A stretch of 64,000 nt of DNA from Thiothrix subterranea (GTDB lineage: Bacteria; Pseudomonadota; Gammaproteobacteria; Thiotrichales; Thiotrichaceae). Below the pieces are notes generated by a model that saw nothing but the letters and a program-made list of their open reading frames with translations, did no database searches and was not told where the DNA came from. Location of the stretch: the NCBI RefSeq assembly GCF_030930995.1, contig NZ_CP133217.1, positions 3,648,001 to 3,712,000 on the forward strand. Direction: 5' to 3'. Position numbers and translations under genes: made by a program. Of this stretch, positions 1 to 10,222 are shown piece by piece (within the stretch, counting starts at the first letter, position 1; the number at the start of each line of letters is the position of its first letter).

Positions 1-1
1 C

Positions 2-118
2 TTGGCCGATAACAGCCAAATTCTCGCACTAGCACCGAGTCATCAGGAGTATGCACTTGGCGAAACGGTGTGTTTCGAGTTGGATATGCAGCACCTTATT
101 ATCTTAAGGAGGCGTTGA
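2..118 (+). CDS. C-terminal fragment, possible ABC transporter ATP-binding protein
   Basis: The reading frame is open from the window edge and ends with TGA at 116-118, giving the last 38 residues of a protein. The tail has an ALGETVCFELDMQHLIIL pattern, which resembles the TOBE-type beta strands that close many ABC importer ATPases of the sulfate, iron or spermidine kind. Only a short piece is visible, without Walker motifs, so the family is a guess. The gene enters from the left and its stop lies 24 bases before the stop of the convergent unknown gene on the minus strand. Confidence 0.35.
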   Translation: MADNSQILALAPSHQEYALGETVCFELDMQHLIILRRR

Positions 119-141
119 TTTAATGCACATTATTGCGCGTA

Positions 142-582
142 TTATAACTTACTAAAAGCAGCGGCTATATCAGCCACGCTTAAAGCACGCACTGGCGGAA
201 TCTCTGGAATAATTTGCGAGACCTGATAGTCATCTGGAATATGCAGTGTTAACGTCCAAGTATTGGCATTAAATGAGGCTTTCTCTTTGGATAATTCCAC
301 TGCTTTCGGAAAGGTATATAACGGTGAATAAAAGCAGATTTTATAAAAGCCCGATTGAAGCTTTATTTTTCGCAAATTGAACGCGGTTTCAGAAGGTTCA
401 GCGACTTGCTTAAAAGAAATCTTGCCGGTTTCACTGGTATCAAACGCCAGCCAGTCGCCCGATGCCCACCCTAACTTTCTGAACAGCCCAGCCCCAAACG
501 ACAAACACAGATTATCTCGACCACCCACATGCTCCATATCCAGGATAATATCGAAACTTCCTGAAGCAGGTTTCTTACTCAT
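142..582 (-). CDS. Hypothetical protein, 146 aa
   Basis: I do not recognise this protein. It starts MSKKPASGSFDIILDM and has no signal peptide or membrane segment. The first half is rich in alternating hydrophobic residues (DIILDMEHV, LCLSFGAGLF, WLAFDTSETGKISFKQV), suggesting a small beta-rich fold. The tail RALSVADIAAAFSKL is helical. An AbrB-like or similar beta-barrel DNA-binding fold is conceivable but no diagnostic motif supports it. It is convergent with the gene ending at 118 and is followed upstream by about 280 bases without a recognisable gene, so it probably has its own promoter there. Confidence 0.6.
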   Translation of the reverse strand: MSKKPASGSFDIILDMEHVGGRDNLCLSFGAGLFRKLGWASGDWLAFDTSETGKISFKQVAEPSETAFNLRKIKLQSGFYKICFYSPLYTFPKAVELSKEKASFNANTWTLTLHIPDDYQVSQIIPEIPPVRALSVADIAAAFSKL

Positions 583-866
583 TCATTGCCTCAACTGACA
601 TCATTAAACAGACACTGTATTGCGATTTATTCACGCTTACGATTAGCCGCATTCAGCTTTTGATATTATTGGATGCACTTAACCCAAGTGTCGTCTAGGA
701 CAATACGGATTAATAGACGTAGCCGAATCAGCAGGATATGCGTAGAGAGTAACAGGCATAACGAGAAAATAAAAGTCTTAACCGAAAATTCATTTAACAA
801 GCCGTTTGCCGCAGTCCTCAGAAATGCCTATGATGTTGGTGATGATTCACTTAATGATTAATAACC
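583..866. other. Intergenic stretch without recognised gene
   Basis: This stretch separates the minus-strand unknown gene from topB. A 62-codon open frame (673-861, plus) is present, but it is rich in Arg, Ser and Ile, lacks a convincing ribosome binding site and resembles nothing I know. It could be a decayed gene remnant. Promoters for both flanking divergent genes are expected here, but I could not assign clear -35/-10 boxes. Confidence 0.4.
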
Positions 867-2933
867 ATGCTGTACTTGTGTGAGAAACCTAGCCAAGCAC
901 GCGATATTGCCCGCGTGTTAGGTGCAAGCGGGCGTGGTGATGGCTTTTTACAAGGCCAAGGAATTGTCGTCACTTGGTGCTTTGGGCATTTGTTGGAACA
1001 AGCCGAACCGGATGCGTATGGTGAGCAATACAAGCGCTGGAATTTTGCCTCCCTGCCGATTTTACCGCAACAATGGAAACTGGATGTAAAAAAATCCGGG
1101 GCAAAACAATTCAAAGTTATCAAAGCATTACTCGTAAACGCCCAACACGTCGTCATTGCCACGGATGCGGATCGCGAAGGCGAAATGATTGCGCGGGAAG
1201 TGCTGGACATGTGCCGTTATCACGGGCAAATCTCACGCCTGTGGTTATCTGCCTTGGACGATGCCAGCATTCGCAAAGCCTTAGCGCAACTCAAACCCGG
1301 TGCGGCAACCGAATCCCTGTATCAGGCAGGCTTGGCGCGTAGCCGTGCCGACTGGTTAGTGGGCATGAATTTGAGCCGTGCCTATACGTTAGCCGCGCAA
1401 TACAACGGGCAATTAACGGCGAACAGTGGGGCATTAAGTGTGGGGCGCGTCCAAACTCCCACGCTACGGCTGGTGGTAGACCGCGATGAACAAATTGAAC
1501 ATTTCGTGCCGCTGGATTATTGGGATGTGACTGCCGCGTGCTTGCCAGAGGCTGCCGAACAAACGTTCAAAGCCAACTGGATTCCACAAAAAGGTCAGCA
1601 AGGCATTGACGTAGAAGGCCGTTGCCTAGACAGCCAGTTAGCCGAACACGTCGCGGCAAGCTGCAAAGGGCAAGATGCCAAGGTGCTGCGCTGCGACACT
1701 GAACGCAAACGCCAGAATGCACCGTTACCCTACGAGCTTTCCGGTTTGCAAGTAGAAGCCTCGCGGCGCTGGGGCATGAGTGCTAAACAAGTGCTGGATG
1801 TGGCGCAAGCCTTGTACGAAACCCACAAACTGACCACCTACCCACGTACCGATTGCGGCTATTTACCCGTGTCGCAACACGCGGATGCAGCGGCAGTCTT
1901 TCAAGCGCTCACCCAAACGGATCGCAATTTATCCGCACTGGTGGCACAAGCCAACCCCAGCCGCAAAAGCAAAGCGTGGGATGACAGCAAAATTACCGCC
2001 CACCACGGCATAATTCCCACCGCCGCCAAAGGCAGTATTGAACGCTTATCAGAAGCCGAATTCTTTATCTACGACCTGATTCGCAAACGTTATTTGGCGC
2101 AGTTTTTCCCCGCTTACGAATACGATCAAAGCGTGATCGAACTGGAATGCCAGCAGTACAAATTCCGCGCATCAGGACGCGTTGATCGTGTCGCAGGTTG
2201 GAAAATTGCCTACCAAGAACCCGGTGACACCAGCAGCGTTCCCGCTAACGCCGACACGCAAGCCTTACCGCAATTGAACGTGGGGGATAGCGTATTGATT
2301 CAAGACACCGAATGCCTCAAACGCCAAACCAAACCGCCCGCGCCTTACACCGAAGGCACATTGATCCAAGCCATGAAAGGTATCGCCAAACACGTTGAGA
2401 ACCCCAAACTCAAAGCAATTCTGAAAGAAAACGCCGGAATCGGCACCGAAGCCACCCGTGCGGCGATTATCGAAACACTCTTACTCCGCAAATTGTTGGA
2501 GCGCGAAGGCAAAAAGAAACAGCTTCGCGCCACCCCCAAAGGCGTTGCCCTGATCGGCATGTTACCCAACGCGGTGAAAGATCCCGCGCTGACGGCGGCA
2601 TGGGAACAAGCACTCGAAGCCGTTGCCAGTGGTGAGATGTTGCTCGAACAGTTCATGGAAAAGCAGCAAAACTGGCTGCACAAAGTGCTGGCACGCGCCA
2701 AAGCCAGCGTGGGAACATTACCCCCCGAAACCACCACTGACGTAAAACCACCACCGGTTGATGTTACGGACATTACGGCTGTTACCGCACCCACCCCCGT
2801 AAACCCCGCTTGCCCTGCCTGTGGTAAATCGCTGGTAAAACGCGAAGGCAAATACGGCGTCTTTTGGGGGTGCAGTGGTTTTCCGCTCTGCAAAACCATC
2901 GTAAACATTCGCAAAGGAAATTCCGCATGTTGA
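867..2933 (+). CDS. topB: DNA topoisomerase III
   Basis: This is a type IA topoisomerase of 688 residues that relaxes and decatenates DNA through a transient 5'-phosphotyrosine bond. The N-terminal Toprim domain shows CEKPSQARDIA (residue 5 on) and DADREGEMIA (about 100-109). The active-site tyrosine lies in TTYPRTDCGYLP (Tyr325). SVGRVQTPT near residue 191 and GIGTEATRAAI further on are other type IA signatures. The C-terminus carries one four-cysteine zinc finger (CPACGKSL ... GCSGFPLCK), as in many TopB proteins. Length is close to E. coli TopB. The start is the first ATG in the conserved MLYLCEKPSQ context. The end overlaps the gabD start by 7 bases, so the two are probably co-transcribed. 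Confidence 0.96.
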   Translation: MLYLCEKPSQARDIARVLGASGRGDGFLQGQGIVVTWCFGHLLEQAEPDAYGEQYKRWNFASLPILPQQWKLDVKKSGAKQFKVIKALLVNAQHVVIATDADREGEMIAREVLDMCRYHGQISRLWLSALDDASIRKALAQLKPGAATESLYQAGLARSRADWLVGMNLSRAYTLAAQYNGQLTANSGALSVGRVQTPTLRLVVDRDEQIEHFVPLDYWDVTAACLPEAAEQTFKANWIPQKGQQGIDVEGRCLDSQLAEHVAASCKGQDAKVLRCDTERKRQNAPLPYELSGLQVEASRRWGMSAKQVLDVAQALYETHKLTTYPRTDCGYLPVSQHADAAAVFQALTQTDRNLSALVAQANPSRKSKAWDDSKITAHHGIIPTAAKGSIERLSEAEFFIYDLIRKRYLAQFFPAYEYDQSVIELECQQYKFRASGRVDRVAGWKIAYQEPGDTSSVPANADTQALPQLNVGDSVLIQDTECLKRQTKPPAPYTEGTLIQAMKGIAKHVENPKLKAILKENAGIGTEATRAAIIETLLLRKLLEREGKKKQLRATPKGVALIGMLPNAVKDPALTAAWEQALEAVASGEMLLEQFMEKQQNWLHKVLARAKASVGTLPPETTTDVKPPPVDVTDITAVTAPTPVNPACPACGKSLVKREGKYGVFWGCSGFPLCKTIVNIRKGNSAC

Positions 2934-4378
2934 CACTCCGCAACCCCGCTTTATTACGTTCCGAATGCTACCTCAACGGCGCATGGGTGCACGCTGATAC
3001 CCAACGCACTTTGAATGTCACCAACCCCGCCACTGGCGACATTATCACCACTGTACCCGCTTGCAGTGCCGCGCAAACCCGCGCAGCGATTGAAGGCACA
3101 ACCCTAGCACAACGTAACTGGCGCAAACGCACTGCCGCCGAGCGTGCCAAAATTTTGCAGTCTTGGTATCAGCTCATTCTCGATAATCAAGACGATTTGG
3201 CCCAGATCATGACTGCCGAACAAGGCAAACCCTTGGCAGAAGCGCGCGGCGAAATCGCGTATGCAGCGGCTTTCATCCAATGGTTTGCGGAAGAAGGCAA
3301 GCGCACTTACGGTGATGTAATTCCCTCGCCATTCCCGAATAGCCGCATTGTGGTCATTAAAGAACCCGTCGGCGTGTGTGCCGCGATTACCCCTTGGAAT
3401 TTTCCAGCCGCGATGATTACCCGCAAAGCCGCGCCTGCCCTTGCCGCTGGCTGTGCCATGCTGGTCAAACCTGCCGAACAAACGCCCTTATCCGCCTTGG
3501 CGTTAGCGGTGCTGGCGGAACAAGCAGGCATACCGGCGGGTATTTTCAGCGTCATTACCGGCGATCCCGTTGAAATTGGTGGCGAACTTACTGCCAATGA
3601 CAAGGTGCGCAAACTCAGTTTCACCGGCTCAACCGCCGTGGGGCGTTTACTCATGCAGCAATGCGCCCCTACTTTGAAAAAATTATCGTTGGAACTCGGC
3701 GGCAATGCCCCGTTTATCGTATTTGACGATGCCGATCTGGATGCTGCCGTCACGGGTGCGATAGCATCAAAATACCGCAATTCGGGGCAAACCTGTGTGT
3801 GTGCCAACCGCTTTTTGGTGCAAGCCAGCGTCTATGACGCTTTTGCCGAAAAATTAGCACAAGCTGTTACCGCGCTCAAAGTCGGACACGGCACTGACCC
3901 TACTGTCACCCAAGGCCCGTTGATTGACGAGGCAGCTTTATGCAAAGTCGAAAGCTTGATTGCCGATGCAATCGCTGGTGGTGCAACGGTTATTGGCGGC
4001 GGGCGACGCCACGAATTGGGCGGTACTTTTTATGTGCCTACGGTCTTGACCGATGTGGCAGCGTCCATGCGGGTAGCGAAAGAAGAAATCTTTGGCCCGG
4101 TCGCGCCATTGTTTAAGTTTGATACCGAAGCAGAAGCGATTCAAATGGCAAATGATACCGAATTCGGGCTGGCAGCTTATCTATATGCGCGTGATATTGG
4201 GCGCGTCTGGCGGGTTTCCGAAGCCTTGGAATACGGCATGGTTGGCATTAACAGCGGCGTTATTTCCACCGAAGTTGCGCCATTCGGTGGGCAAAAAAGC
4301 TCCGGCTTAGGGCGTGAAGGCTCTAAATACGGCATAGACGAATACTTGGAAATCAAGTACCTGCACATGGGGCTGTGA
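2927..4378 (+). CDS. gabD: Succinate-semialdehyde dehydrogenase (NAD(P)+)
   Basis: This 483-residue aldehyde dehydrogenase probably oxidises succinate semialdehyde to succinate. The NAD-binding region shows ITPWNFPAAMI, LVKPAEQTP and FTGSTAVGR. The general base glutamate is in LELGGNAPFIV and the catalytic cysteine in NSGQTCVCANRF. The overall pattern matches GabD better than betaine-aldehyde or glyceraldehyde relatives, but substrate specificity cannot be proven by eye. An in-frame extension to 2864 exists. I chose ATG 2927 because MLTLRNPALL aligns with GabD starts and AAAGGA lies just upstream. It overlaps the topB stop. The last 26 bases overlap convergent truB. No GABA transaminase gene is nearby. 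Confidence 0.88.
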   Translation: MLTLRNPALLRSECYLNGAWVHADTQRTLNVTNPATGDIITTVPACSAAQTRAAIEGTTLAQRNWRKRTAAERAKILQSWYQLILDNQDDLAQIMTAEQGKPLAEARGEIAYAAAFIQWFAEEGKRTYGDVIPSPFPNSRIVVIKEPVGVCAAITPWNFPAAMITRKAAPALAAGCAMLVKPAEQTPLSALALAVLAEQAGIPAGIFSVITGDPVEIGGELTANDKVRKLSFTGSTAVGRLLMQQCAPTLKKLSLELGGNAPFIVFDDADLDAAVTGAIASKYRNSGQTCVCANRFLVQASVYDAFAEKLAQAVTALKVGHGTDPTVTQGPLIDEAALCKVESLIADAIAGGATVIGGGRRHELGGTFYVPTVLTDVAASMRVAKEEIFGPVAPLFKFDTEAEAIQMANDTEFGLAAYLYARDIGRVWRVSEALEYGMVGINSGVISTEVAPFGGQKSSGLGREGSKYGIDEYLEIKYLHMGL

Positions 4379-5291
4379 GATCATCCGCCATTGAATACGC
4401 CAATAAGCGCCGGGGAATAATTACCCCGTTAATGGCTGCACACAAGCCGATGAATTCGCCGAATTCGCTGTATAAACGCAGCAATTCGGCGTCAGCATCG
4501 TCGGTACGCACTTTTTGCCCCTGACGCAAGCGCACAATCACCGCTTCAGCCACGGTAATCGCGGGTAGGTGCGGTAAGGCGACATCCAACGGCAACAACA
4601 ATGCATCCAAAGCCTCAGGATATTTTTCCAGCGCCCGTAATTCTTCCAAGGTGTACATGCGGGATGCGCCAAACGGTTCAACCGATTCACGCCGCAGCAT
4701 CGAAACATACGCGCCACAACCCAGCTTTTCGCCAATGTCTTCCACCAACGTGCGAATGTACGTGCCTTTACTGCATACCACATCCAACGTTAGCGTATCG
4801 GCGGTGCGTGACAACATTTGCAGGGAATGAATCGTCACCGCACGCGCCGCACGTTCCACTTCCACGCCTTGCCGCGCCAGCTTGTAAAGCGGTTGCCCGT
4901 CTTTTTTCAGCGCGGAATACATCGGGGGAATTTGGCTAATTTCGCCACGGAATTGCGCCAACACCGCTTCCAGCAGCGCATCGCTAATCTCAGGAATGGG
5001 GCGCGGATTGAGCTTTTCACCTTCCGCATCACCCGTGGTACTCACATACCCCAATGTTGCGGTGGTCAGATAACGCTTATCGGAATCGAGTAGATAGGCA
5101 GAAACCTTGGTGGCTTCGCCAAAACAGACCGGCAACATGCCAGAAGCCAGCGGATCGAGACTGCCGGTATGCCCGGCTTTTTCCGCCTGAAACAGGAAAC
5201 GCGCATCTTGTAACGCTTTATTGCTGGATACGCCTAAGCCTTTATCCAGCAATAAAATGCCATTCAGTTTGCGAAAACGCCGCTTACTCAA
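4353..5291 (-). CDS. truB: tRNA pseudouridine(55) synthase
   Basis: TruB isomerises U55 in the T loop of tRNAs. The 312-residue protein begins with the family pattern LNGILLLDKGLGVSSN, followed by HTGSLDPLASGMLP containing the catalytic aspartate (Asp46). CSKGTYIRTLVEDIG further on is also typical. It is the last gene of the rimP-nusA-infB-rbfA-truB operon. Its start overlaps the rbfA stop by 4 bases, and its 3' end overlaps convergent gabD by 26 bases. The usual downstream neighbours rpsO and pnp are absent here, so the operon has been broken at this point. Confidence 0.96.
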   Translation of the reverse strand: MSKRRFRKLNGILLLDKGLGVSSNKALQDARFLFQAEKAGHTGSLDPLASGMLPVCFGEATKVSAYLLDSDKRYLTTATLGYVSTTGDAEGEKLNPRPIPEISDALLEAVLAQFRGEISQIPPMYSALKKDGQPLYKLARQGVEVERAARAVTIHSLQMLSRTADTLTLDVVCSKGTYIRTLVEDIGEKLGCGAYVSMLRRESVEPFGASRMYTLEELRALEKYPEALDALLLPLDVALPHLPAITVAEAVIVRLRQGQKVRTDDADAELLRLYSEFGEFIGLCAAINGVIIPRRLLAYSMADDLTAPCAGT

Positions 5292-5731
5292 GGGGCAGCC
5301 GTGCCGTTATTAGCATCCGCCACATCAGCAGCATCCGATTCATCTGCATCGTCATCTTCATGCCGATCAGAAGCCACGGCTTTAGCAATCAGTGCTGACA
5401 ACGCATTGCCCTTGGTTTGGGTGTCGTCGTAGAAGAAGTGCAATGCCGGTGTCATGCGCAATTTCAGCAAATGTCCCAGTTCACGCCGTAAGAAACCGGC
5501 GGCATGGTTTAAGGCTTCCTGCGCTTCCAAACCTTGATCGGCTTGCAAAGCGTCGAACCAGATTTTGGCATGAGCGAAGTCTTTGGACACTTCCACATCC
5601 AGCAATGTGATCATCCCGACGCGCGGGTCTTTCACCCGATCGCGAATCAGGATAGCCAAATCGCGGCGGATTTGTTCGCCGACCCGATCCGCACGGGCAA
5701 AACCTTGAGGGCGTGAATGATGACTGGGCAT
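5288..5731 (-). CDS. rbfA: 30S ribosome-binding factor A
   Basis: RbfA binds the 30S subunit and helps mature the 5' end of 16S rRNA, notably in the cold. The 147-residue protein has the KH-like core with RADRVGEQIRRDLAILI, DPRVGMITLLDVEVSKD and RRELGHLLKLRMTPALHFFYDD. After this comes an acidic tail rich in Asp, Glu and Ala (DRHEDDDADESD), which is longer than in E. coli and probably disordered. It lies 3 bases after the infB stop and overlaps the truB start, so it is translated as part of the same mRNA. Confidence 0.95.
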   Translation of the reverse strand: MPSHHSRPQGFARADRVGEQIRRDLAILIRDRVKDPRVGMITLLDVEVSKDFAHAKIWFDALQADQGLEAQEALNHAAGFLRRELGHLLKLRMTPALHFFYDDTQTKGNALSALIAKAVASDRHEDDDADESDAADVADANNGTAAP

Positions 5732-5734
5732 AGT

Positions 5735-8704
5735 TTAAATCTTCCGCGCCACTTCAATGCGTTCGTAACATTCGATGTTATCGCCTTTACGCACATCGTT
5801 GTAATCTTTGACCGCGATACCGCACTCCGTCCCCATGTGAACTTCTTTCACGTCATCACGGTGACGGCGCAAGGATTCCAACTCCCCGTTGAAAATCACC
5901 ACGTTATCACGCAACACGCGAATCGGCAGACTACGGCGCATCGCACCATCGACCACCAAACAACCCGCCACTTGACCCAATGCCGACGAACGGAATACGT
6001 CGCGTACTTCCGCCAAACCGACAAAGACTTCGCGCACTTCTGGCGACAACAAGCCGCTCATCACCGCTTTAATGTCGTCAATGACTTCGTAGATGATGCT
6101 GTAGTAGCGAATCGTGACACCGTTATCCGCTGCGGTTTTACGCGCAGTAGCGTCGGTACGCACATTGAACGCAATCATCGTGGCTTTGGATGCCATGGCT
6201 AAATCGACGTCACTGGCGCTAATGCCGCCAACGCCGGATGCCACCACCCGCACTTCGACTTCATCCGTTGAAAGATTAAGCAATTCGGTGCGCAAAGCTT
6301 CCACGCTGCCTTGTACGTCAGCCTTGATCAACACATTCACTTGCGCCCGTTCACTGGCTTTCACTTGCGTAAAGAAGTCTTCCGACTTGCTCACGAATTG
6401 TGCTGCAAAACGGGTGTCGCGTTGTTTTTCACGGCGCAATTCAGCAATTTCACGCGCTTTGCGTTCGTCGTTCAATACCACGACTTCATCGCCCGCTTCC
6501 GGTGCGGCGGAAAGACCCAATACCGCGACAGGAATGGAAGGGCCTGCTTCTTTCACGGGACGACCCGTCTCGTCGAACATCGCCCGCACTCTACCGTATT
6601 CAGAGCCGCACAGCAGCAAATCACCGCGCCGCAAAGTACCACTACGTACCAAAACCGTGGCAACCGCGCCGCGACCTTTTTCGATACTGGCTTCGATCAC
6701 GTGACCGGTAGCAGGCGCGTCAACCGGCGCAGTCAACTCCTGCACCTCCGCTACTAACAGCAAGGTTTCCAGCAAGGCATCAATGCCTTGTCCGGTTTTT
6801 GCAGAAATCTGTACAACTGGCACATCACCGCCCCACGCTTCAGTATTCACCTCATGCTGGGACAGTTCGCTCAGTACCCGGTCAATGTCCGCACCTTGCT
6901 TGTCAATTTTGTTGATTGCCACCACCATTGGCACACCCGCCGCTTTCGCGTGCTTAATGGCTTCTTTGGTTTGTGGCATCACGCCGTCATCGGCTGCAAC
7001 AATCAGAATAATAATGTCGGTAACTTTTGCACCACGTTCACGCATTTGGGTAAACGCTTGGTGTCCGGGGGTATCAAGGAAAGTGACCGTGCCGTGATCC
7101 GTGTCGACGTGATAAGCGCCAATATGCTGGGTAATACCACCTGCTTCACCGGCTGCTACCCGTGTTTTACGGATATAGTCGAGCAAAGATGTTTTACCGT
7201 GGTCAACGTGTCCCATAATCGTCACGACTGGCGGGCGCGGTTTGGATTCGTAATCGGTAACATCTTGTCCGATCATCGCCGCCAACAATGCGGCATCATC
7301 CATTTCCTGCATTGGCTTAGCTTTGTGACCCAATTCTTCCGTCACCAAAATCGCCGTATCTTGGTCGATGGCTTGGTTGATGGTCATCATCATGCCCATT
7401 TTCATCATCGCTTTGATAATGTCAGTCGCACGAATAGCTAATTTTTGCGCCAAATCAGACACCACAATCGTGGTAGGAATCTCGATTTCCTTAACAACCG
7501 GTGCGGTTGGCTTCTCAAAACCGTGCTTGGCATTGTTCTGCTGCTGACGCGAATCAGGCTTGAAAGCATCACGACGTCCGCCGCCGCCTTTCTTTTTACC
7601 GGGGCGACCACCGCCGCCACCGCCGCCTGTTGAGGGAACATGCAATTCTTCACGTCCGCCACGCCCAGTCACTTTCGCCTTGGATGATTTTTTGTCAACA
7701 CGCTTATCATCAGATGCAACGGCAGCTTCGGGATACTTCTCAACCACAACCTCCGCAACAACCGGCTTTTCTGGCTCAGGTTCGCTAACATCCACCACTT
7801 CAACCGGCGCTAACGCTGGCTTGGGTTTCAATTTGGAAGGACGACGTTTCAAGGCAGTTGCCGCTTCTTCACGAGCAGCCGCAACAACAACTTCACGTTG
7901 TTCTCTGGCGCTCAAGTTTTCAGTTAATTCGGCACTGGAAGTACTGGTAGTAACGGTAACAGGCATTGGGGGAGCGGGTTCTGCTGCTTTAATCGGGGGT
8001 ACGGCGACGGGTTTGACGCTTTCTTGAGGTTTGCTGACGGCAACAGTGACTTCAGGTACTGGAGTAGTGACTGCCACCACCGGTGCTGGAGCGCTTGCTG
8101 GCATTACCGGTGTAACCGCCACTTCATTAACCACTGCTGTTACCGCAGGCGTTGGCGCTGGCTGAGGCGTGGCAACAGCAGCCGTTGCTGCGGCTGCTTG
8201 ACGCTCCATGCGCTTATTTTCCTGTTGACGCCGATCTTGCCCGGATTTTTGCACCGCAGACTCACGTGCTTGACGCTCAGCGGATAACTGACGCGCTAAT
8301 TCTTCCGTGCGGCTGAGACGCGCTCCTGCAACAGGTGCAGATGCAGATGCAACAGGTGCAGGGCTAGACGGCGCTTCCGCAGCGACCGACTGCTCCGCAG
8401 GTTTGACACCAGGCGTGAACGTTTTTTTGTGTCTTACTTCAACGCTCACGGTTTTACTGCGTGCGCCGCCTGCACCAACGGTCATTTCACTGGTTGAACG
8501 CCGTTTAATGGTAATTTTGTTGCCACCCGTGCTGACAGGGGCTGCGCCTTGGCGAATGTGCGCCAACAATTTGAATTTCTGCGCATCAGTAATCCAAGCG
8601 TCAGGGCCATCAACATGAATACCTGCGTCCTGTAACTGCTTGAGCAGAACTTCAACGGGAGCATTGATTATCTCGGCAAGTTTTTTGACTGCTATGTCCG
8701 ACAT
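5735..8704 (-). CDS. infB: Translation initiation factor IF-2
   Basis: IF-2 is the GTPase that places initiator fMet-tRNA on the 30S subunit and promotes subunit joining. The protein has 989 residues. The N-terminal IF2_N motif ([19 protein letters not shown]) is followed by a long low-complexity linker rich in Pro, Ala and Val, with a glycine-rich stretch near residue 355. The G domain follows: GHVDHGKTS (P loop, about residue 500), DTPGHQAF and NKIDK. Domains II, III and C2 complete the protein. It sits between nusA (21-base gap) and rbfA (3-base gap). The initiator tRNA gene lies at the head of the same operon. Confidence 0.97.
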   Translation of the reverse strand: MSDIAVKKLAEIINAPVEVLLKQLQDAGIHVDGPDAWITDAQKFKLLAHIRQGAAPVSTGGNKITIKRRSTSEMTVGAGGARSKTVSVEVRHKKTFTPGVKPAEQSVAAEAPSSPAPVASASAPVAGARLSRTEELARQLSAERQARESAVQKSGQDRRQQENKRMERQAAAATAAVATPQPAPTPAVTAVVNEVAVTPVMPASAPAPVVAVTTPVPEVTVAVSKPQESVKPVAVPPIKAAEPAPPMPVTVTTSTSSAELTENLSAREQREVVVAAAREEAATALKRRPSKLKPKPALAPVEVVDVSEPEPEKPVVAEVVVEKYPEAAVASDDKRVDKKSSKAKVTGRGGREELHVPSTGGGGGGGRPGKKKGGGGRRDAFKPDSRQQQNNAKHGFEKPTAPVVKEIEIPTTIVVSDLAQKLAIRATDIIKAMMKMGMMMTINQAIDQDTAILVTEELGHKAKPMQEMDDAALLAAMIGQDVTDYESKPRPPVVTIMGHVDHGKTSLLDYIRKTRVAAGEAGGITQHIGAYHVDTDHGTVTFLDTPGHQAFTQMRERGAKVTDIIILIVAADDGVMPQTKEAIKHAKAAGVPMVVAINKIDKQGADIDRVLSELSQHEVNTEAWGGDVPVVQISAKTGQGIDALLETLLLVAEVQELTAPVDAPATGHVIEASIEKGRGAVATVLVRSGTLRRGDLLLCGSEYGRVRAMFDETGRPVKEAGPSIPVAVLGLSAAPEAGDEVVVLNDERKAREIAELRREKQRDTRFAAQFVSKSEDFFTQVKASERAQVNVLIKADVQGSVEALRTELLNLSTDEVEVRVVASGVGGISASDVDLAMASKATMIAFNVRTDATARKTAADNGVTIRYYSIIYEVIDDIKAVMSGLLSPEVREVFVGLAEVRDVFRSSALGQVAGCLVVDGAMRRSLPIRVLRDNVVIFNGELESLRRHRDDVKEVHMGTECGIAVKDYNDVRKGDNIECYERIEVARKI

Positions 8705-8725
8705 TTATTTCTTCCTCCCGCAGAA

Positions 8726-10222
8726 TTAAGCTTCTGCTTTATCGTCCGCGAACCACGGTTCACGAGCTTTCATAATCAAACTGGCTGCACGAGCCTCATC
8801 AATGCCAGCCAATTCCGTGAGTTCATCCACGGATTGTTCTGCTAAATCTTCCATCGTGCAAATGCCTTGGGTTGCCAACTTGAAGGCTAGGGTATCATCC
8901 ATGCCTTCCATGTGCAGGAGGTCTGCCGCTGGCAAGTGGCTATCCTGAGAAATGGCTTGCGACAGCAGCGCGGTTTGAGCGCGGTCACGCAATTCATTAA
9001 CAATCGTTTCGTCAAAGCTTTCAATCGCTAAGAACTCTTCAAGCGGCACGTAAGCGACTTCTTCGAGTGTTGAGAAGCCTTCTTCCACCAAAATCACCGC
9101 CACTTCCTCATCAACGTCCAGTTTTTCCATGAACAGGTTAATGATGGATTGTTGCTCGGCCTGAGTCTTGGCTTCGGCTTCTTCCACACTCATGACATTC
9201 AATGTCCAGCCGGTCAGCTCGCTGGCAAGGCGTACATTTTGCCCGCCACGACCAATGGCTTGTGACAGCTTTTCGCCATCGACACCAATATCCATGCTTT
9301 TGCTTTCTTCATCGACCACGATGGAAAGCACTTCAGCCGGGGCCATCGCGTTCATGACATACGTCGCAATGTCTTCGTTCCACAGCACGATGTCGACGCG
9401 CTCTTTGCCACCGAGTTCGTTGGTAACGGTTTGAATACGTGAACCACGCATCCCCACGCAAGCGCCAATCGGGTCAATGTTCGGCAAATTAGCACGAACG
9501 GCAACTTTAGCGCGTGAACCTGCATCACGAGCGGCTCCCATTATATCAATCATTTCCTGACTGACTTCGGGAACTTCGAGTTTCATTAGCTCAATCAGGA
9601 AATTCACATCCGAGCGGCTGACAATAATCTGCGGGCCGCGCATGTCTTGATGAATTTCTTTCAGATAACCTCTGACCCGTGCCCCAACGTGTAACATTTC
9701 ACCGGGAATGGTTTCTTCACGGGGAATAAATGCTTCTGCATTTTCGCCCATGTCCAGCACAATGCCTTTGCGATCGGCACGCTTGACCACACCCATAACC
9801 AAATGCCCGACTTTATCGCGGTAAGCGGAAACGACTTTCTCGCGCTCGGCTTCACGCACCTTGGCAACGATCACTTGTTTGGCGGTTTGTGCCGCGATAC
9901 GCCCGAATTCCACCGAAGGAATTGCTTCTTCAAGGTAATCGCCAATAGCAATGCTGAAACCGCGATCTTTGGCGTAGCTTTCTAAAATTTGGCGTTCTGG
10001 GCTTTCAAAATCGGGATCTTCATCATCCACGACTTTCCAGCGGCGGTAGGTTTCATAATCACCCGTTTGGCGATTAACCGATACCCGCGCATCAATGCCC
10101 ATGCCGTAACGTTTACGGGTAGCCATTGCTAATGCCGTTTCTACTGCTTGGAAAATTAATTCCTTGCTAACATTTTTTTCATTGGAGACTGCATCAACAA
10201 CGTAGAGAATTTCTTTATTCAT
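8726..10222 (-). CDS. nusA: Transcription termination/antitermination factor NusA
   Basis: NusA binds RNA polymerase and nascent RNA and modulates pausing, termination and antitermination. The 498-residue protein shows the N-terminal polymerase-binding domain, an S1 domain (VVKRADRKGIVLDMGENAEAF), and two KH domains (IGACVGMRGSRIQTV and IGRGGQNVRLASEL). Two acidic C-terminal helical repeats follow (VAYVPLEEF, LTELAGIDEARAASL), as in gammaproteobacterial NusA. Its start overlaps the rimP stop by 4 bases. In related bacteria the operon is autoregulated by NusA. A terminator hairpin upstream of rimP would fit such control. Confidence 0.97.
   Translation of the reverse strand: MNKEILYVVDAVSNEKNVSKELIFQAVETALAMATRKRYGMGIDARVSVNRQTGDYETYRRWKVVDDEDPDFESPERQILESYAKDRGFSIAIGDYLEEAIPSVEFGRIAAQTAKQVIVAKVREAEREKVVSAYRDKVGHLVMGVVKRADRKGIVLDMGENAEAFIPREETIPGEMLHVGARVRGYLKEIHQDMRGPQIIVSRSDVNFLIELMKLEVPEVSQEMIDIMGAARDAGSRAKVAVRANLPNIDPIGACVGMRGSRIQTVTNELGGKERVDIVLWNEDIATYVMNAMAPAEVLSIVVDEESKSMDIGVDGEKLSQAIGRGGQNVRLASELTGWTLNVMSVEEAEAKTQAEQQSIINLFMEKLDVDEEVAVILVEEGFSTLEEVAYVPLEEFLAIESFDETIVNELRDRAQTALLSQAISQDSHLPAADLLHMEGMDDTLAFKLATQGICTMEDLAEQSVDELTELAGIDEARAASLIMKAREPWFADDKAEA

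Noticed and set aside
673-861. 62-codon frame before topB
   Set aside because: No ribosome binding site, odd composition and no known family; left as possible remnant in the intergenic entry.
2345-2914. 189-codon frame antisense to topB
   Set aside because: Shadow of a strongly conserved gene, without a known family or start signals.
5717-7441. Long plus-strand frames opposite infB
   Set aside because: They mirror the conserved IF-2 G domain and low-complexity linker and have no own signals.
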